Part shown: positions 26,688 to 34,849 of the stretch, one piece after another
How the letters are laid out: each line of letters begins with the position of its first letter
How positions within the stretch are numbered: position 1 is the first letter of the stretch
Assembly: GCA_963787645.1 (NCBI GenBank)
Contig: CAWBDS010000014.1
Span: forward strand, 434,001 to 498,000
Length of the DNA stretch: 64,000 nucleotides
Reading direction: 5' to 3'
Source of the DNA: Palsa-504 sp963787645
GTDB lineage: Bacteria; Actinomycetota; Actinomycetes; Streptosporangiales; Streptosporangiaceae
Notes under the pieces: generated by a model
Told to the model about the DNA's origin: nothing
The model's database searches: none
What the model saw: only the letters and a program-made list of their open reading frames with translations
Translations under genes and position numbers: made by a program

Positions 26688-27627
26688 CCTTCCTCTGGCT
26701 CTTCTGGCGAACCTTCCGCACCGGCCGCAGGGCCGGGTTCCCGATCTCGTCGAAGGCGTAGTTCAGCAGGGCGAAGGCAGCGCCGAGCACGGCGATGCAG
26801 GCACCCGGCGCGATCGCCCACAGCGGCTCGCCGGTCTGCAGCGCCGCGTTGTTCTCCGCCCAGTACAGCGTGGTGCCCCAGCTCACCGTGTTCGGGTCGC
26901 CGAGCCCGATGAACTGCAAGCTGGAGGCGAACAGCACCGCGTACAGGGCGTTGGTCAAGAAGCTGGCCACGATCAGCGAGGTCATGGTGGGGATGACCTC
27001 CACCACGATGATGTACAGCTTGCGTTCGCCGCGGACCCGGGCCGCCTCCAGGAAATCCCGGTTGCGCAGCGTGAGCGCCTGGGACCTGAGCTGGCGCGCG
27101 GTATAAGACCAGCTGGTCAGCGTGATGGCCCCGATCAGCACCAGCGTGGTTCCGCCGTGGGCGTACGCGGCGATGATGATCAGCAGCGGGAACAGCGGGA
27201 TGACCAGCAGCACGTCGGTCAGCACGTTGAGCGAGCTGTCCCACAGGCCGCCGAGGTAGGCAGCGGCCACGCCGATCAGGACCGCGATCGCGGTGGTGGC
27301 CAGCCCGACCGCGAACGCGATGATCAGCACGTTCCGTGTGCCCCAGACCAGCTGAGAGAACAAGTCCTGCCCGTAGTGATTGGTGCCGAGCAAGTGGGCG
27401 GTCGAGATGCCCAGCTGCGGGGCGTAGGCGTCCTGGGACGGGCTGTCCCGGGCGATGACCCAGGGGAACAGGGCGATCAGGATGAAGATCACCAGCAGGA
27501 CGGTTCCGGTGGTGGCCTTGCGGTTGGACCGGACGGCCCGGCCCACGCGGGCGAACGCGCGGCCGGCGGGCACCTGGAACGGGGCGCGCGAGGTCTCGGT
27601 GGGGACCCCGGAAACTGGCATGGCCAT
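26671..27627 (-). CDS. Opp/Dpp-type ABC transporter permease (DppC-like)
   Basis: 318 residues with about six membrane helices. The N-terminal OppC/DppC features are RSNRKATTGTVLLVIFILIALF and the periplasmic HLLGTNHYGQDLFSQLVWGTRNVL segment. The EAA loop is FLEAARVRGERKLYIIVVEVIPT. ATG 27627 lies two bases after the stop of the DppB-like gene. It forms the transmembrane channel with that partner and is read from the same leftward operon. Confidence 0.9.
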   Translation of the reverse strand: MAMPVSGVPTETSRAPFQVPAGRAFARVGRAVRSNRKATTGTVLLVIFILIALFPWVIARDSPSQDAYAPQLGISTAHLLGTNHYGQDLFSQLVWGTRNVLIIAFAVGLATTAIAVLIGVAAAYLGGLWDSSLNVLTDVLLVIPLFPLLIIIAAYAHGGTTLVLIGAITLTSWSYTARQLRSQALTLRNRDFLEAARVRGERKLYIIVVEVIPTMTSLIVASFLTNALYAVLFASSLQFIGLGDPNTVSWGTTLYWAENNAALQTGEPLWAIAPGACIAVLGAAFALLNYAFDEIGNPALRPVRKVRQKSQRKGAELA

Positions 27628-27629
27628 AG

Positions 27630-28619
27630 CTAACTCGCCGCCCTGGTCCGCGGGTCGAGCAGCGCGGTGAGGAGGTCCGCGACCAGGATCGCGACCAGCA
27701 CCGCGACGGTGATGAGCAGGAACAGGCCCTGCATCAGCGGGTAGTCCTCGCCGGATACCGCTTGCAGCAGCATGAACCCGACGCCCGGGTAGTTGAAGAC
27801 GTACTCGATCAGGATCGCGCCGCTGACCACGAAGCCGAGCGACATGGCGAAGCCGGTCAGGTTGGGCAGGATCGCGTTGCGCGCCGCGTAGTCGAACATG
27901 ATCCGCCGGGCCGGCAGTCCCTTGGCTCTGGCCATCCGCACGTAGTCCTCGGCCAGCGTGGTGATCATGGTGTTCCGCATGGTCAGGATCCAGGTGCCGA
28001 TGGTGGTGATCAGCAGCGAGACGGCGGGCAGGAACGCGTGGTTGATCACGTCCTGGAAGAAGGTGAAGTTCAGGCCCGGCGTGTCCGTGGTGACGTAGTA
28101 GCCGCCCTGGGAGGGGAACCAGTGCAGCGTGATGCCGAACACCAGGACCAGCACCATCGCCACCCAGAAGTACGGGATGGCCGAGGTGATCACGAAGGTC
28201 GGCGGCACGATGCTGTCCAGCCTGCTTCCCCGGCGCCAGGCCGACACGATGCCCAAGCCTGTGCCGAGGATGAAGCCCAGCACGGTGGCGACGCCGACCA
28301 GGCCCAGCGTCCACCAGATGGCGCTGCCGATGACCGAGGTGACCGGCGTCGGGTACTCAGAAAGCGACACGCCTAGGTTGCCAGTCAGCAGGTGCCCCAG
28401 GTAGGCGCCGTACTGGGAGAGCAGGCCCTGCTGGTTGTTGACGCCGAACAAGATCTCCAGCGTGTGCAGGGTCTGCGGGGTGGCGTTCTGGTCATGGAAC
28501 TTCGCCATCATGGCCAGCGCCGGGTTGCCCGGCATCAGCCGCGGCAGCAGGAAGTTCAGGGTCAGCGCCACCCACAGGGTCAGGACGAAGAAACCAAGGC
28601 GGCGCAGCACGTATCTCAA
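27630..28619 (-). CDS. Opp/Dpp-type ABC transporter permease (DppB-like)
   Basis: About 329 residues with six helices. It begins LRYVLRRLGFFVLTLWVAL, typical of DppB. It has the LMPGNPALAM motif, a large external loop, and the EAA loop YVRMARAKGLPARRIMFDYAARNAILP. I chose the TTG at 28619, which gives the family-like N-terminus; another TTG at 28679 would add 20 residues. It lies between the binding-protein gene and dppC and shares their transcript. Confidence 0.88.
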   Translation of the reverse strand: MRYVLRRLGFFVLTLWVALTLNFLLPRLMPGNPALAMMAKFHDQNATPQTLHTLEILFGVNNQQGLLSQYGAYLGHLLTGNLGVSLSEYPTPVTSVIGSAIWWTLGLVGVATVLGFILGTGLGIVSAWRRGSRLDSIVPPTFVITSAIPYFWVAMVLVLVFGITLHWFPSQGGYYVTTDTPGLNFTFFQDVINHAFLPAVSLLITTIGTWILTMRNTMITTLAEDYVRMARAKGLPARRIMFDYAARNAILPNLTGFAMSLGFVVSGAILIEYVFNYPGVGFMLLQAVSGEDYPLMQGLFLLITVAVLVAILVADLLTALLDPRTRAAS

Positions 28620-28687
28620 AGCTGGTCGGCTTCCGGTGAGCAGGGCCGCTGGGGCCCCGGCGGGGGCCCCAGCACACAACGGTCAAC

Positions 28688-30367
28688 TTACTTCGGGGCT
28701 AGGTGCAGCAGCACCTGCTCGTTGTCGGGGAAGGCGTAGGCGGATGGCTGGGCGTACGGATCGCTGGGCGTCGGCCAGCCGGTGAAGGACCCGGTGTCGT
28801 ACTGGTACCAGTCCACCGCCTCGGTGACCGGGATGAACGGCACCTGGTTCACCATGACCTGCTGGATCTGGTTCATGATGCTCTGCTGCTGCGCGGTACT
28901 GGTCGTGGTCGCGTACTGGTTGAGCAGGCCGTCGGTCTGCGAGTTGTTGTATCGCTCGTAGTTGCTGGCCGCCGTCTTGCCGATCGGTGCCGTGTTCGCG
29001 GAGTTCAGCCAGTTGTTCAGCTCGTAGTACGCGCTCGGGCCGAACGTCTGCTGGTCGTAGTAGGCCAGCTGGAACTTGCCGAAGAACAGGTCGGAGTCGA
29101 AGTCGGTGTTGGACAGGTTGTCCGCGGCTACCTGGATGCCGACCGTCTTGAGATCTTGCTGGATGACCTGCATCGACGCGACCCAGTCGGAGTAGTCGCC
29201 GACGTTGATGACGGTGAACGACAGCTTCTGGCCGGCCGCGTTGGTCATGATCCCGCCCGCGCCCGGGTGGAAGCCGGCCGAGGCCAGCAGCGCCTTGGCC
29301 TTCGCCGGGTCGTAGCCGTTGCCCCAGCTGCTCAGCGCCGCGTTGTTCAGCGAGCTGGAGAAGGTCGGCGTGACGATGCCGGTCTGGTTCGCGGCCGGCT
29401 CGTAACCGGACTCGCCGATCGTCGAGACCTGGCTCCGGTTGATCGCGTACGAGATGGCCTGGCGGACCTTGACGTTGCTGAGCAGCGGGTTGGTCAGGTT
29501 CGGGATCAGGGACACGTTCACCGTGGGCGGGAACCAGTAGTGGAAGTTCGGGTTCTTGGCCGTGTAGAAGGTCTGGATGCTCGGGATGTACTGGGCGCCC
29601 CACTGCGCGCTGCCGTTGGCCAGGTCGTCGTTGGCCGTGTTGTTACTGGTGTAGGCCGGGTACTGGATCGTCTTGATCTTCGGCTCGCCGGGCTGCCAGT
29701 AGTGCGGGTTGGCGGTGTAGGTGATGTTCTGCGGGCTGCACTTGCTCATCACGTACGGGCCGGTGCCGACCGGGTGACCGATGGGATTCGTCGCCGGGTT
29801 GGCGATGGTGGACCAGATGTGCTCGGGCACGATCGGGGTCTGGTCCGCGATGTAGTAGAAGTACGGCACGGCGCCGGCCGTGCTGAAGTCCATGGTGACC
29901 GTGTTGCCGCTGGCGGTCACGCTGGACAGCACCGACCAGACCCCGGTCAGGTCCAGCGCCGGGTACTTCTTGATCAGGTTGAAGGTGAAGGCGACGTCCG
30001 CCGCCGTCATCGGCGTGCCGTCGCTCCACTTGACGCCCTGACGGATCGTGAACGTCAGCGTCTTGTTACCTGCCCCCCAGGTCCAGGAGGTGGCCAGCAT
30101 GGGGGTGGTCTTGCCGCTCTGCAAGGGGTTCACGTAGACCAGCGGCTCGTAGACGAAGCCGACCGACAGCAGCGTGTCGGACGTGTTGAGCGGGCTGAAG
30201 CCGCAGGTCCACAGCGCGCCGTTCTCGTTCGAGATGGTCAGCGTGGCGTTTGTCGATGTCTTGGCGTTGCCGGAACCGGAGCCGGAACTGGAGCCGGCGC
30301 CGGCGCCGCAGCCGACCGCGAGCAGGCCGGCCGCGATGATGACCCCGTATGTGGTGAGGCGTCTCAT
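28688..30367 (-). CDS. Extracellular solute-binding lipoprotein, family 5 (Opp-type)
   Basis: 559 residues from ATG 30367, with AAGGA 8 bases upstream. A lipoprotein signal ends in LAVGC, then a Gly/Ser linker. SBP_bac_5 features follow: FVYEPLVYVNPLQSGKTTPMLATSW, LTFTIRQGVKWSDGTPMTAADVAFTF, GTGPYVMSK, and VRQAISYAINRSQV. This cluster also binds disaccharides and chito-oligosaccharides in some bacteria. It is the first gene of the operon and delivers ligand to the two permeases. The promoter region shared with the divergent ROK gene holds a palindrome at 30505. Confidence 0.9.
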   Translation of the reverse strand: MRRLTTYGVIIAAGLLAVGCGAGAGSSSGSGSGNAKTSTNATLTISNENGALWTCGFSPLNTSDTLLSVGFVYEPLVYVNPLQSGKTTPMLATSWTWGAGNKTLTFTIRQGVKWSDGTPMTAADVAFTFNLIKKYPALDLTGVWSVLSSVTASGNTVTMDFSTAGAVPYFYYIADQTPIVPEHIWSTIANPATNPIGHPVGTGPYVMSKCSPQNITYTANPHYWQPGEPKIKTIQYPAYTSNNTANDDLANGSAQWGAQYIPSIQTFYTAKNPNFHYWFPPTVNVSLIPNLTNPLLSNVKVRQAISYAINRSQVSTIGESGYEPAANQTGIVTPTFSSSLNNAALSSWGNGYDPAKAKALLASAGFHPGAGGIMTNAAGQKLSFTVINVGDYSDWVASMQVIQQDLKTVGIQVAADNLSNTDFDSDLFFGKFQLAYYDQQTFGPSAYYELNNWLNSANTAPIGKTAASNYERYNNSQTDGLLNQYATTTSTAQQQSIMNQIQQVMVNQVPFIPVTEAVDWYQYDTGSFTGWPTPSDPYAQPSAYAFPDNEQVLLHLAPK

Positions 30368-30504
30368 GCCGTTGGTCCTTACTGCCGTTTTCGTCCGTGG
30401 AACACGTCCGTCAAAAGCACGTCCAAGGGCGGGTTCGCGGCTGGGGGGAGTGTCCGCGGCCAACTCGGGTTGGCCGATGGGGAGTTGCCTCTTCCGCGAA
30501 GTTT

Positions 30505-30523
30505 GTTAGGACAGTATCCTAAC
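30505..30523. promoter_or_regulatory. Candidate ROK operator, 19-bp palindrome
   Basis: GTTAGGACAGTATCCTAAC: perfect 7-base arms around a 5-base centre. It lies 138 bases before the binding-protein ATG and 86 bases before the ROK regulator start, so it could control both directions. A site that agrees at 13 of 19 positions lies upstream of the chitinase gene at 33144. From memory, ROK repressors of actinomycetes (for example CsnR) bind palindromes of this TTAGGA...TCCTAA type. Confidence 0.65.
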
Positions 30524-30608
30524 TATCTGCCCCCGACAAGACTCCAGACAAGACTCGGGGGAACTGACGCAAGGTCTTGATTTCCGGGCCGCAGACCATA
30601 AGGAGACC

Positions 30609-31931
30609 GTGGTGACAGCCCTGTCCGACGGTGCGCGCGTGAACGTGTCCGGTGGGCGTCCGGCCTCGGCTCTGCCGGCCCACAGACCGCCGGACGGCGC
30701 CGGGACGGGCCTGTTCGCGGCGCGTCCCTCGCTGATCAGGGCCATGAATGAGCAGCTGCTGCTCGAGCACATCCGCCAGCGTGGCCCCTGCTCGCGAGCC
30801 GAGCTGGCCCGCTTCTCCGGCCTGTCCAAGCCCACCGTGTCGCTGGCCCTGGACAACGTGGAGCGGGCCGGCCTGGTCCGCATCGCCGGTCAGCGGACCG
30901 GCGTGCCCGGCCGTTCGGCCCGGCTGTACGAGATCCGGCCCGACGCCGGGCTGGTGCTGGGCCTGGACCTGGGCAATGAATACGTCCGCGGCGCGATCGC
31001 GGATCTCACCGGCGAGATCAGGACCCAGGTCTCGCTGCGAGTCCACGCCACCAGCGTCCGGGCCCGGGTCGCCGAGCTGGTCGAGCTGGCCGACCTGCTG
31101 TGCGCCAACGCGGGCGTGACCCGGCCGGCGGTGACCCAGACCGTGATCGGCAGTCCCGGCGTCTACGATCCGCGCCGTAACGCCATGAAGCTCACCGGCG
31201 GGCTGCGCGGCTGGGACCGCCCGGCGGCACTGGCCGGGTTGCGCGAGGCGTTCGGGCCGTCGCTGGTCGTGGAGAACGACGTGAACGCCGCCGCCCTGGC
31301 CGAACGCGCCCTGGGCCACGGCCGCGAGGTCGACAACTTCGCCTTCGCGCACATCGGCACCGGTATCCGGATGGGCCTCATCCTCGGCGGCCAGCTGCTT
31401 CGCGGCGCGCACGGCGTGGCCGGGGAGATCGCGTTCATGCCGCTGTCCGATGGCGCGGGCGCCGACGAGCACGAGGCACGTAAGCGCGGCACGCTCGAGG
31501 CGGCGGCCTCGGCCTCCGGGATCGTCCGGGCCGCGCGCCACGGCGGGATGCGCGGACCGCTATCGGCGCGGCGGGTGTTCGAGGCCGCGGCGGCCGGCGA
31601 CGGACGCGCGCAAGCGGTCGTGGCCGAAGAAGCGCGCCTGGTGGCCAAGACCATCTGCGCGGTGATCACCGTCGTCGACCCGGATCTGATCGTGCTCGGC
31701 GGCGGAATCGGCCAGGCCCCGGGCTTCGCCGAGTCGGTGACCGCCGAACTGGACCGGATCACGCCTGTCATGCCCGCGATCAAGGTCAGCGCACTGGGCA
31801 CCGACGCCGTCACCGACGGTTGCCTGGCTGTGGGCACCGAACTGGCCTGGGGCCAGCTGATGACCGCACTGCCCACCGCTCCGTCCGGTGACGGTGTCCG
31901 CGCCTTACCTGCCTCCGGGATATCCGCTTGA
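30609..31931 (+). CDS. ROK-family transcriptional regulator
   Basis: 440 residues. An N-terminal winged helix (LLLEHIRQRGPCSRAELARFSGLSKPTVSLALDNVERAGLV, about residues 50-90) is followed by the ROK sugar-kinase-like domain: LGLDLGNEYVRGAIADLTG, SPGVYDPRRNAM, VENDVNAAALAERALGHG and HIGTGIRMGLILGGQLLRGAHGVAGEI. The Cys-rich zinc motif of ROK kinases is absent. It diverges from the sugar ABC operon and points toward the GH18 gene. It probably represses both through the palindromes at 30505 and 33144, with an amino sugar or oligosaccharide as inducer (inferred). Confidence 0.88.
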   Translation: MVTALSDGARVNVSGGRPASALPAHRPPDGAGTGLFAARPSLIRAMNEQLLLEHIRQRGPCSRAELARFSGLSKPTVSLALDNVERAGLVRIAGQRTGVPGRSARLYEIRPDAGLVLGLDLGNEYVRGAIADLTGEIRTQVSLRVHATSVRARVAELVELADLLCANAGVTRPAVTQTVIGSPGVYDPRRNAMKLTGGLRGWDRPAALAGLREAFGPSLVVENDVNAAALAERALGHGREVDNFAFAHIGTGIRMGLILGGQLLRGAHGVAGEIAFMPLSDGAGADEHEARKRGTLEAAASASGIVRAARHGGMRGPLSARRVFEAAAAGDGRAQAVVAEEARLVAKTICAVITVVDPDLIVLGGGIGQAPGFAESVTAELDRITPVMPAIKVSALGTDAVTDGCLAVGTELAWGQLMTALPTAPSGDGVRALPASGISA

Positions 31932-31983
31932 GCGGGGTGACGGAGGAATTCGGTGTCGTCAGCGGCTGCTTGTGGCGCGGGTT

Positions 31984-33090
31984 CTACCTGTCGAAGAGCT
32001 CGAAGACGTGACTGAAGAACCACGTCGGCTGGGTGATCCCTGAGCAGGTCCCGGCGCCCTTGGTGCCCGGGCAGCCGCCGTTGTCGCGTTGCAGCGCCCA
32101 GAACGACAGCGTGCCGATCCCCATCCGGTCCGCCCAGACCAGCAGCTCCACCGCCTGCGCCTTGGTGAACGTCTCGTCCGGGCCGAAGTCGTCGATGCCG
32201 GGCATCTCGGTGACCCCGACCATGTGCCAGAGCTGCCACGTGGGCTCGCCCGGGTAGAGCGTCTGCAGCTGACCGACCAGCGCGGTGGCGGCGGATACGG
32301 TGTCGGTCAGCATGTTCTGCTGGGTGCCGATGTAGTAGTCGAATGTCTCCAGGTTCACCGTGCTGATCACGGCGCCGTCCGCGACCGCGTTCTGGAGCAC
32401 GGCGAGTTCGGCCGGGGGCAGCCCGGTGGGGAAGGTCGGCAGCGTGTAAGAGAACTGGATGCTGCGCCCGTGGGCCGTGGCCCAGGCTTCTGTCTCGGCG
32501 ACCGCCTCGTTGCGCCGGTTGATCCCGGCCGCGTTGGTTACCGAGTCGCCTTCGACGTCGAGGTCGATGCGCGGCACGTTGTACGTGGTGATCAGGCTCT
32601 CGTAGACCTCAGCGATCGCATTGACGTCCGTGCAGCTGTCGGCCAGTTCGGTGCCGGTGGTGTCCGCGGTGTAGCCGCCGAACGACGGGATGACGTTGCC
32701 GCCCCTGGCTTGGATGGCGGCGATGTCGCTGCCGAAGCTGGCCGGTGAGATCGGCTGGCTGGTGTTGCCGTTCCAGTACGCCGTGCACGAACCGGGCTGG
32801 TCCGTCTCGAGGAACGCGAGCGAAAGGTACCGGGCCCCGGATTGCTGGGACAAGGCGGCCGGTCCGGCGCTGGTGTCGTAGGTCTCGAAGTACGGAGCAA
32901 AGACGTGCTGCGGCAGCCCGGACCCGTAGAAGCCGCCGGTACTGGCCGTGGCGTTACCTGCCGACGTGGCGGCGCTGGCCGACGTGGCGGCGCTGCCCGC
33001 GGCCAGCGCCGCGGGCGCGGCCAGTCCGATCATGGTCACCGTGGCGGCGGCCGCAGCCAGCGCGGCCAGCCTCGCGGCGTGTCGTTTCAT
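31984..33090 (-). CDS. Secreted glycoside hydrolase family 18 (chitinase-like)
   Basis: 369 residues from ATG 33090, with GAGGAGA 8 bases upstream. A Sec signal ends near AALAAG, then an Ala/Ser linker. The GH18 barrel has FAPYFETYD (strand 1), VIPSFGGYTAD (strand 3) and the catalytic RIDLDVEG (DxDxE, about residues 177-181). WADRMGIGTLSFWALQRDNGGCPG (strand 8) follows. The Glu is the acid of the substrate-assisted mechanism that cleaves chitin. No carbohydrate-binding module is seen. It is transcribed alone toward the convergent ROK gene. The palindrome at 33144, 54 bases before the start, ties it to that regulator. Confidence 0.85.
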   Translation of the reverse strand: MKRHAARLAALAAAAATVTMIGLAAPAALAAGSAATSASAATSAGNATASTGGFYGSGLPQHVFAPYFETYDTSAGPAALSQQSGARYLSLAFLETDQPGSCTAYWNGNTSQPISPASFGSDIAAIQARGGNVIPSFGGYTADTTGTELADSCTDVNAIAEVYESLITTYNVPRIDLDVEGDSVTNAAGINRRNEAVAETEAWATAHGRSIQFSYTLPTFPTGLPPAELAVLQNAVADGAVISTVNLETFDYYIGTQQNMLTDTVSAATALVGQLQTLYPGEPTWQLWHMVGVTEMPGIDDFGPDETFTKAQAVELLVWADRMGIGTLSFWALQRDNGGCPGTKGAGTCSGITQPTWFFSHVFELFDR

Positions 33091-33143
33091 GCGCAAATCT
33101 CCTCGACTCAGTGTTCCTGCTGGCCGGAAATATTCACTTATCA

Positions 33144-33162
33144 AATAAGAAAGTTTCCTATT
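33144..33162. promoter_or_regulatory. Candidate ROK operator upstream of the GH18 gene
   Basis: AATAAGAAAGTTTCCTATT is a 19-bp palindrome centred on G 33153, with one mismatched pair. Like the site at 30505 it has a single central G, and the two agree at 13 of 19 positions, including TA.GA and TCCTA. It lies 54 bases upstream of the chitinase ATG, where it would overlap the promoter. Confidence 0.6.
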
Positions 33163-33330
33163 GAATTGAAGACCTTTCCGGCGGCCAGGTCAAGGGCGGC
33201 GCAGCAGAAACGCGGCCTACCAGTCCGCGGCCAGCAGCCAGGTAACAGTGCTCTCGTGATAATCGCCAGTACCCGGAGCTACACAAGGCACGTCACACGG
33301 GCGCATTCGAGCAGTTATCGGGGAATATTC

Positions 33331-33384
33331 GGGTTTCCGGGAGGATCCGGTGTAGCGGGATGCACCGGATCCTCCCCGAAGCCC
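33331..33384. terminator. Long hairpin, probable terminator between the SDR and GH18 genes
   Basis: GGGAGGATCCGGTG (33339-33352) pairs perfectly with CACCGGATCCTCCC (33363-33376) across a 10-base loop. The stem extends outward to about 22 base pairs with two mismatches. It stands in the otherwise gene-free stretch 33163-33517, about 130 bases after the SDR stop. No T-run follows on either strand, so it is not a classical intrinsic terminator. Near 33465-33507 are short GCCGCG repeats; I see nothing else in the gap. Confidence 0.55.
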
Positions 33385-33517
33385 CTACACTCCCCGCAAA
33401 TGGTGCCAGCGTGACGGGATGTAGCTGCTGAGCTATCAGTGACGACCCCGCAAACCAGCTTGCGCCGCGCAGCCGCGCCGCGCAGCCGCGAAGCCGCGAA
33501 GCCGCGCGGTAGCCCTA

Positions 33518-34276
33518 TTAGCGGAGGTAGGAGGCGCCGTTGAGATCGAGGATGGTGCCGCTGGCCCATTCGGCCTGGTCGGAGGCGAGGTAGACGACGG
33601 CGGCGGCGATCTCTTCGGGCCTCGCGACCCGGTTGAACGGGCTCTGCCCGCGGATCTCGTCGCCGCGTTCGGAGTTCAGGTCGGCCTCGGCCATCTCGGT
33701 CTCGACGTATCCGGGCGCGACGGAGGTCACCGAGATGCCGTATGGCGCCAGCGCGCGTGCCATGGACTGCCCGAACGCGTTCAGCGCGGCCTTGCTGGCC
33801 CCGTAGGCGGGATGCCGCGGCTCACCGCGGAACGCGCCGCGTGAGGTCACGTTGACGATCCGGCCGCCGGTGCCCTTCATGTGCTGGACCGCGCACCAGG
33901 TCGCGTTGGCGGCCCCGGTGAGGTTGACCGCCATGGTCTGGCCCCACACCTCCTGCCACTGCTCGTAGGTCACTTCGGTGATCGGGTGCCACACGTAGAT
34001 CCCGGCGTTGTTGACCAGCACGTCCAGCCCGCCCAGGTCAGCGGCGGCCTGGTCCACCATCTGCCGGACCGCTGCCGCGTCGGCCAGGTCGGCCTGGACG
34101 ACCGTGTGCCCGTCGCCCGGCAGCCTGGCCCGTACCTGGTCGGCCAGCGCCGCGGAATCGCGGTGGTGCACCGCCACCCGGTCGCCCTGGTCGGCGAACG
34201 CCTGCGCCACCGCCCGGCCGATGCCACGGGAGGCCCCGGTGACCAGGACCGCGCGGCCCGTCACTTCTCCTCGCAC
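33518..34276 (-). CDS. Short-chain dehydrogenase/reductase (FabG-like)
   Basis: 252 residues. GRAVLVTGASRGIGRAVAQAF is the TGxxxGxG cofactor loop, LVNNAGIY the NNAG motif, and INVTS-like VNVTSRGAF gives the catalytic Ser. AYGASKAALNAF is YxxxK, and VTSVAPGYVETEM follows. It is a complete classical SDR using NAD(P)H; HHRD after the second strand suggests NADP. The substrate is unknown. GTG 34276 is used; GTG 34264 would form a GTGA overlap with the DUF1697 gene and is possible. Read together with two upstream genes. Confidence 0.85.
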   Translation of the reverse strand: MRGEVTGRAVLVTGASRGIGRAVAQAFADQGDRVAVHHRDSAALADQVRARLPGDGHTVVQADLADAAAVRQMVDQAAADLGGLDVLVNNAGIYVWHPITEVTYEQWQEVWGQTMAVNLTGAANATWCAVQHMKGTGGRIVNVTSRGAFRGEPRHPAYGASKAALNAFGQSMARALAPYGISVTSVAPGYVETEMAEADLNSERGDEIRGQSPFNRVARPEEIAAAVVYLASDQAEWASGTILDLNGASYLR

Positions 34277-34833
34277 AAGGACAGCAGCTTGGTGGACGTG
34301 CTCCAGTTCCTCGCCGTGGCCACGACGCCCGCCTTGGCCGGCGGGCCGATGATCCGGAACACCGCCTGGGACAACTCGCTGGTGCCGAAGCCGTCCGGGG
34401 TGTGCAGGAACAGGGCCGGCCCGATCGCGGTGATGCTGTCCCGGCTGCCCTTGGCCGCGGATGCGCTCTCCGCGGCCTTGATCCGGTCGAGCACGTCGGC
34501 CGGCAGCTCGTCGTTCAGGAACACCACGTGCACGAACTTCGGATTCGGCTCGTCGGCGTACGGGTTGGCGTCCAGGATGCGGATCAGCTCGTCCCGGGAC
34601 AGGACCACGACGGAGGACTTCACCCCGAACGTCTGCGTGATCGCCGCCTCCAGGGCCGGCGCCAGCTTCGCGGTATCGTCCTCCGCCGTGGTGAACAGCA
34701 CGTTCCCGCTCTGAATGTAGGTCGTCACCCCGGTGTGCCCGAGCGAGCTGACCACCTCGCGCAGCTCCGCCATGGGCACCTTGTTCTTGCCCCCGACGTT
34801 GATCCCGCGCACTAGTGCTACGTGTGTTGCCAT
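34261..34833 (-). CDS. DUF1697 family protein
   Basis: 190 residues from ATG 34833 (ATHVALVRGINVGGKNKVPM). The opening RGINVGGKNKVPMAELRE, the YIQSGNVLF turn and the closing RNWSTSTKLL are diagnostic of DUF1697, a small cytoplasmic family found in many bacteria with no known activity. A second ATG three codons upstream is possible. It overlaps the SDR gene and lies 17 bases after the DUF3500 stop, so the three form a leftward operon. Confidence 0.85.
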   Translation of the reverse strand: MATHVALVRGINVGGKNKVPMAELREVVSSLGHTGVTTYIQSGNVLFTTAEDDTAKLAPALEAAITQTFGVKSSVVVLSRDELIRILDANPYADEPNPKFVHVVFLNDELPADVLDRIKAAESASAAKGSRDSITAIGPALFLHTPDGFGTSELSQAVFRIIGPPAKAGVVATARNWSTSTKLLSLCEEK

Positions 34834-34849
34834 GCTGGCCATTGTCGGT

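Noticed and set aside
28703..30580. 625-codon open frame antisense to the binding-protein gene
   Set aside because: Val/Arg-rich shadow frame; the opposite strand has a lipobox and family 5 binding-protein motifs.
33465..33507. GCCGCG-rich short repeats, first taken for a CRISPR-like or tandem array
   Set aside because: Units are 8-12 bases without spacers; simple low-complexity sequence in a GC-rich gap.
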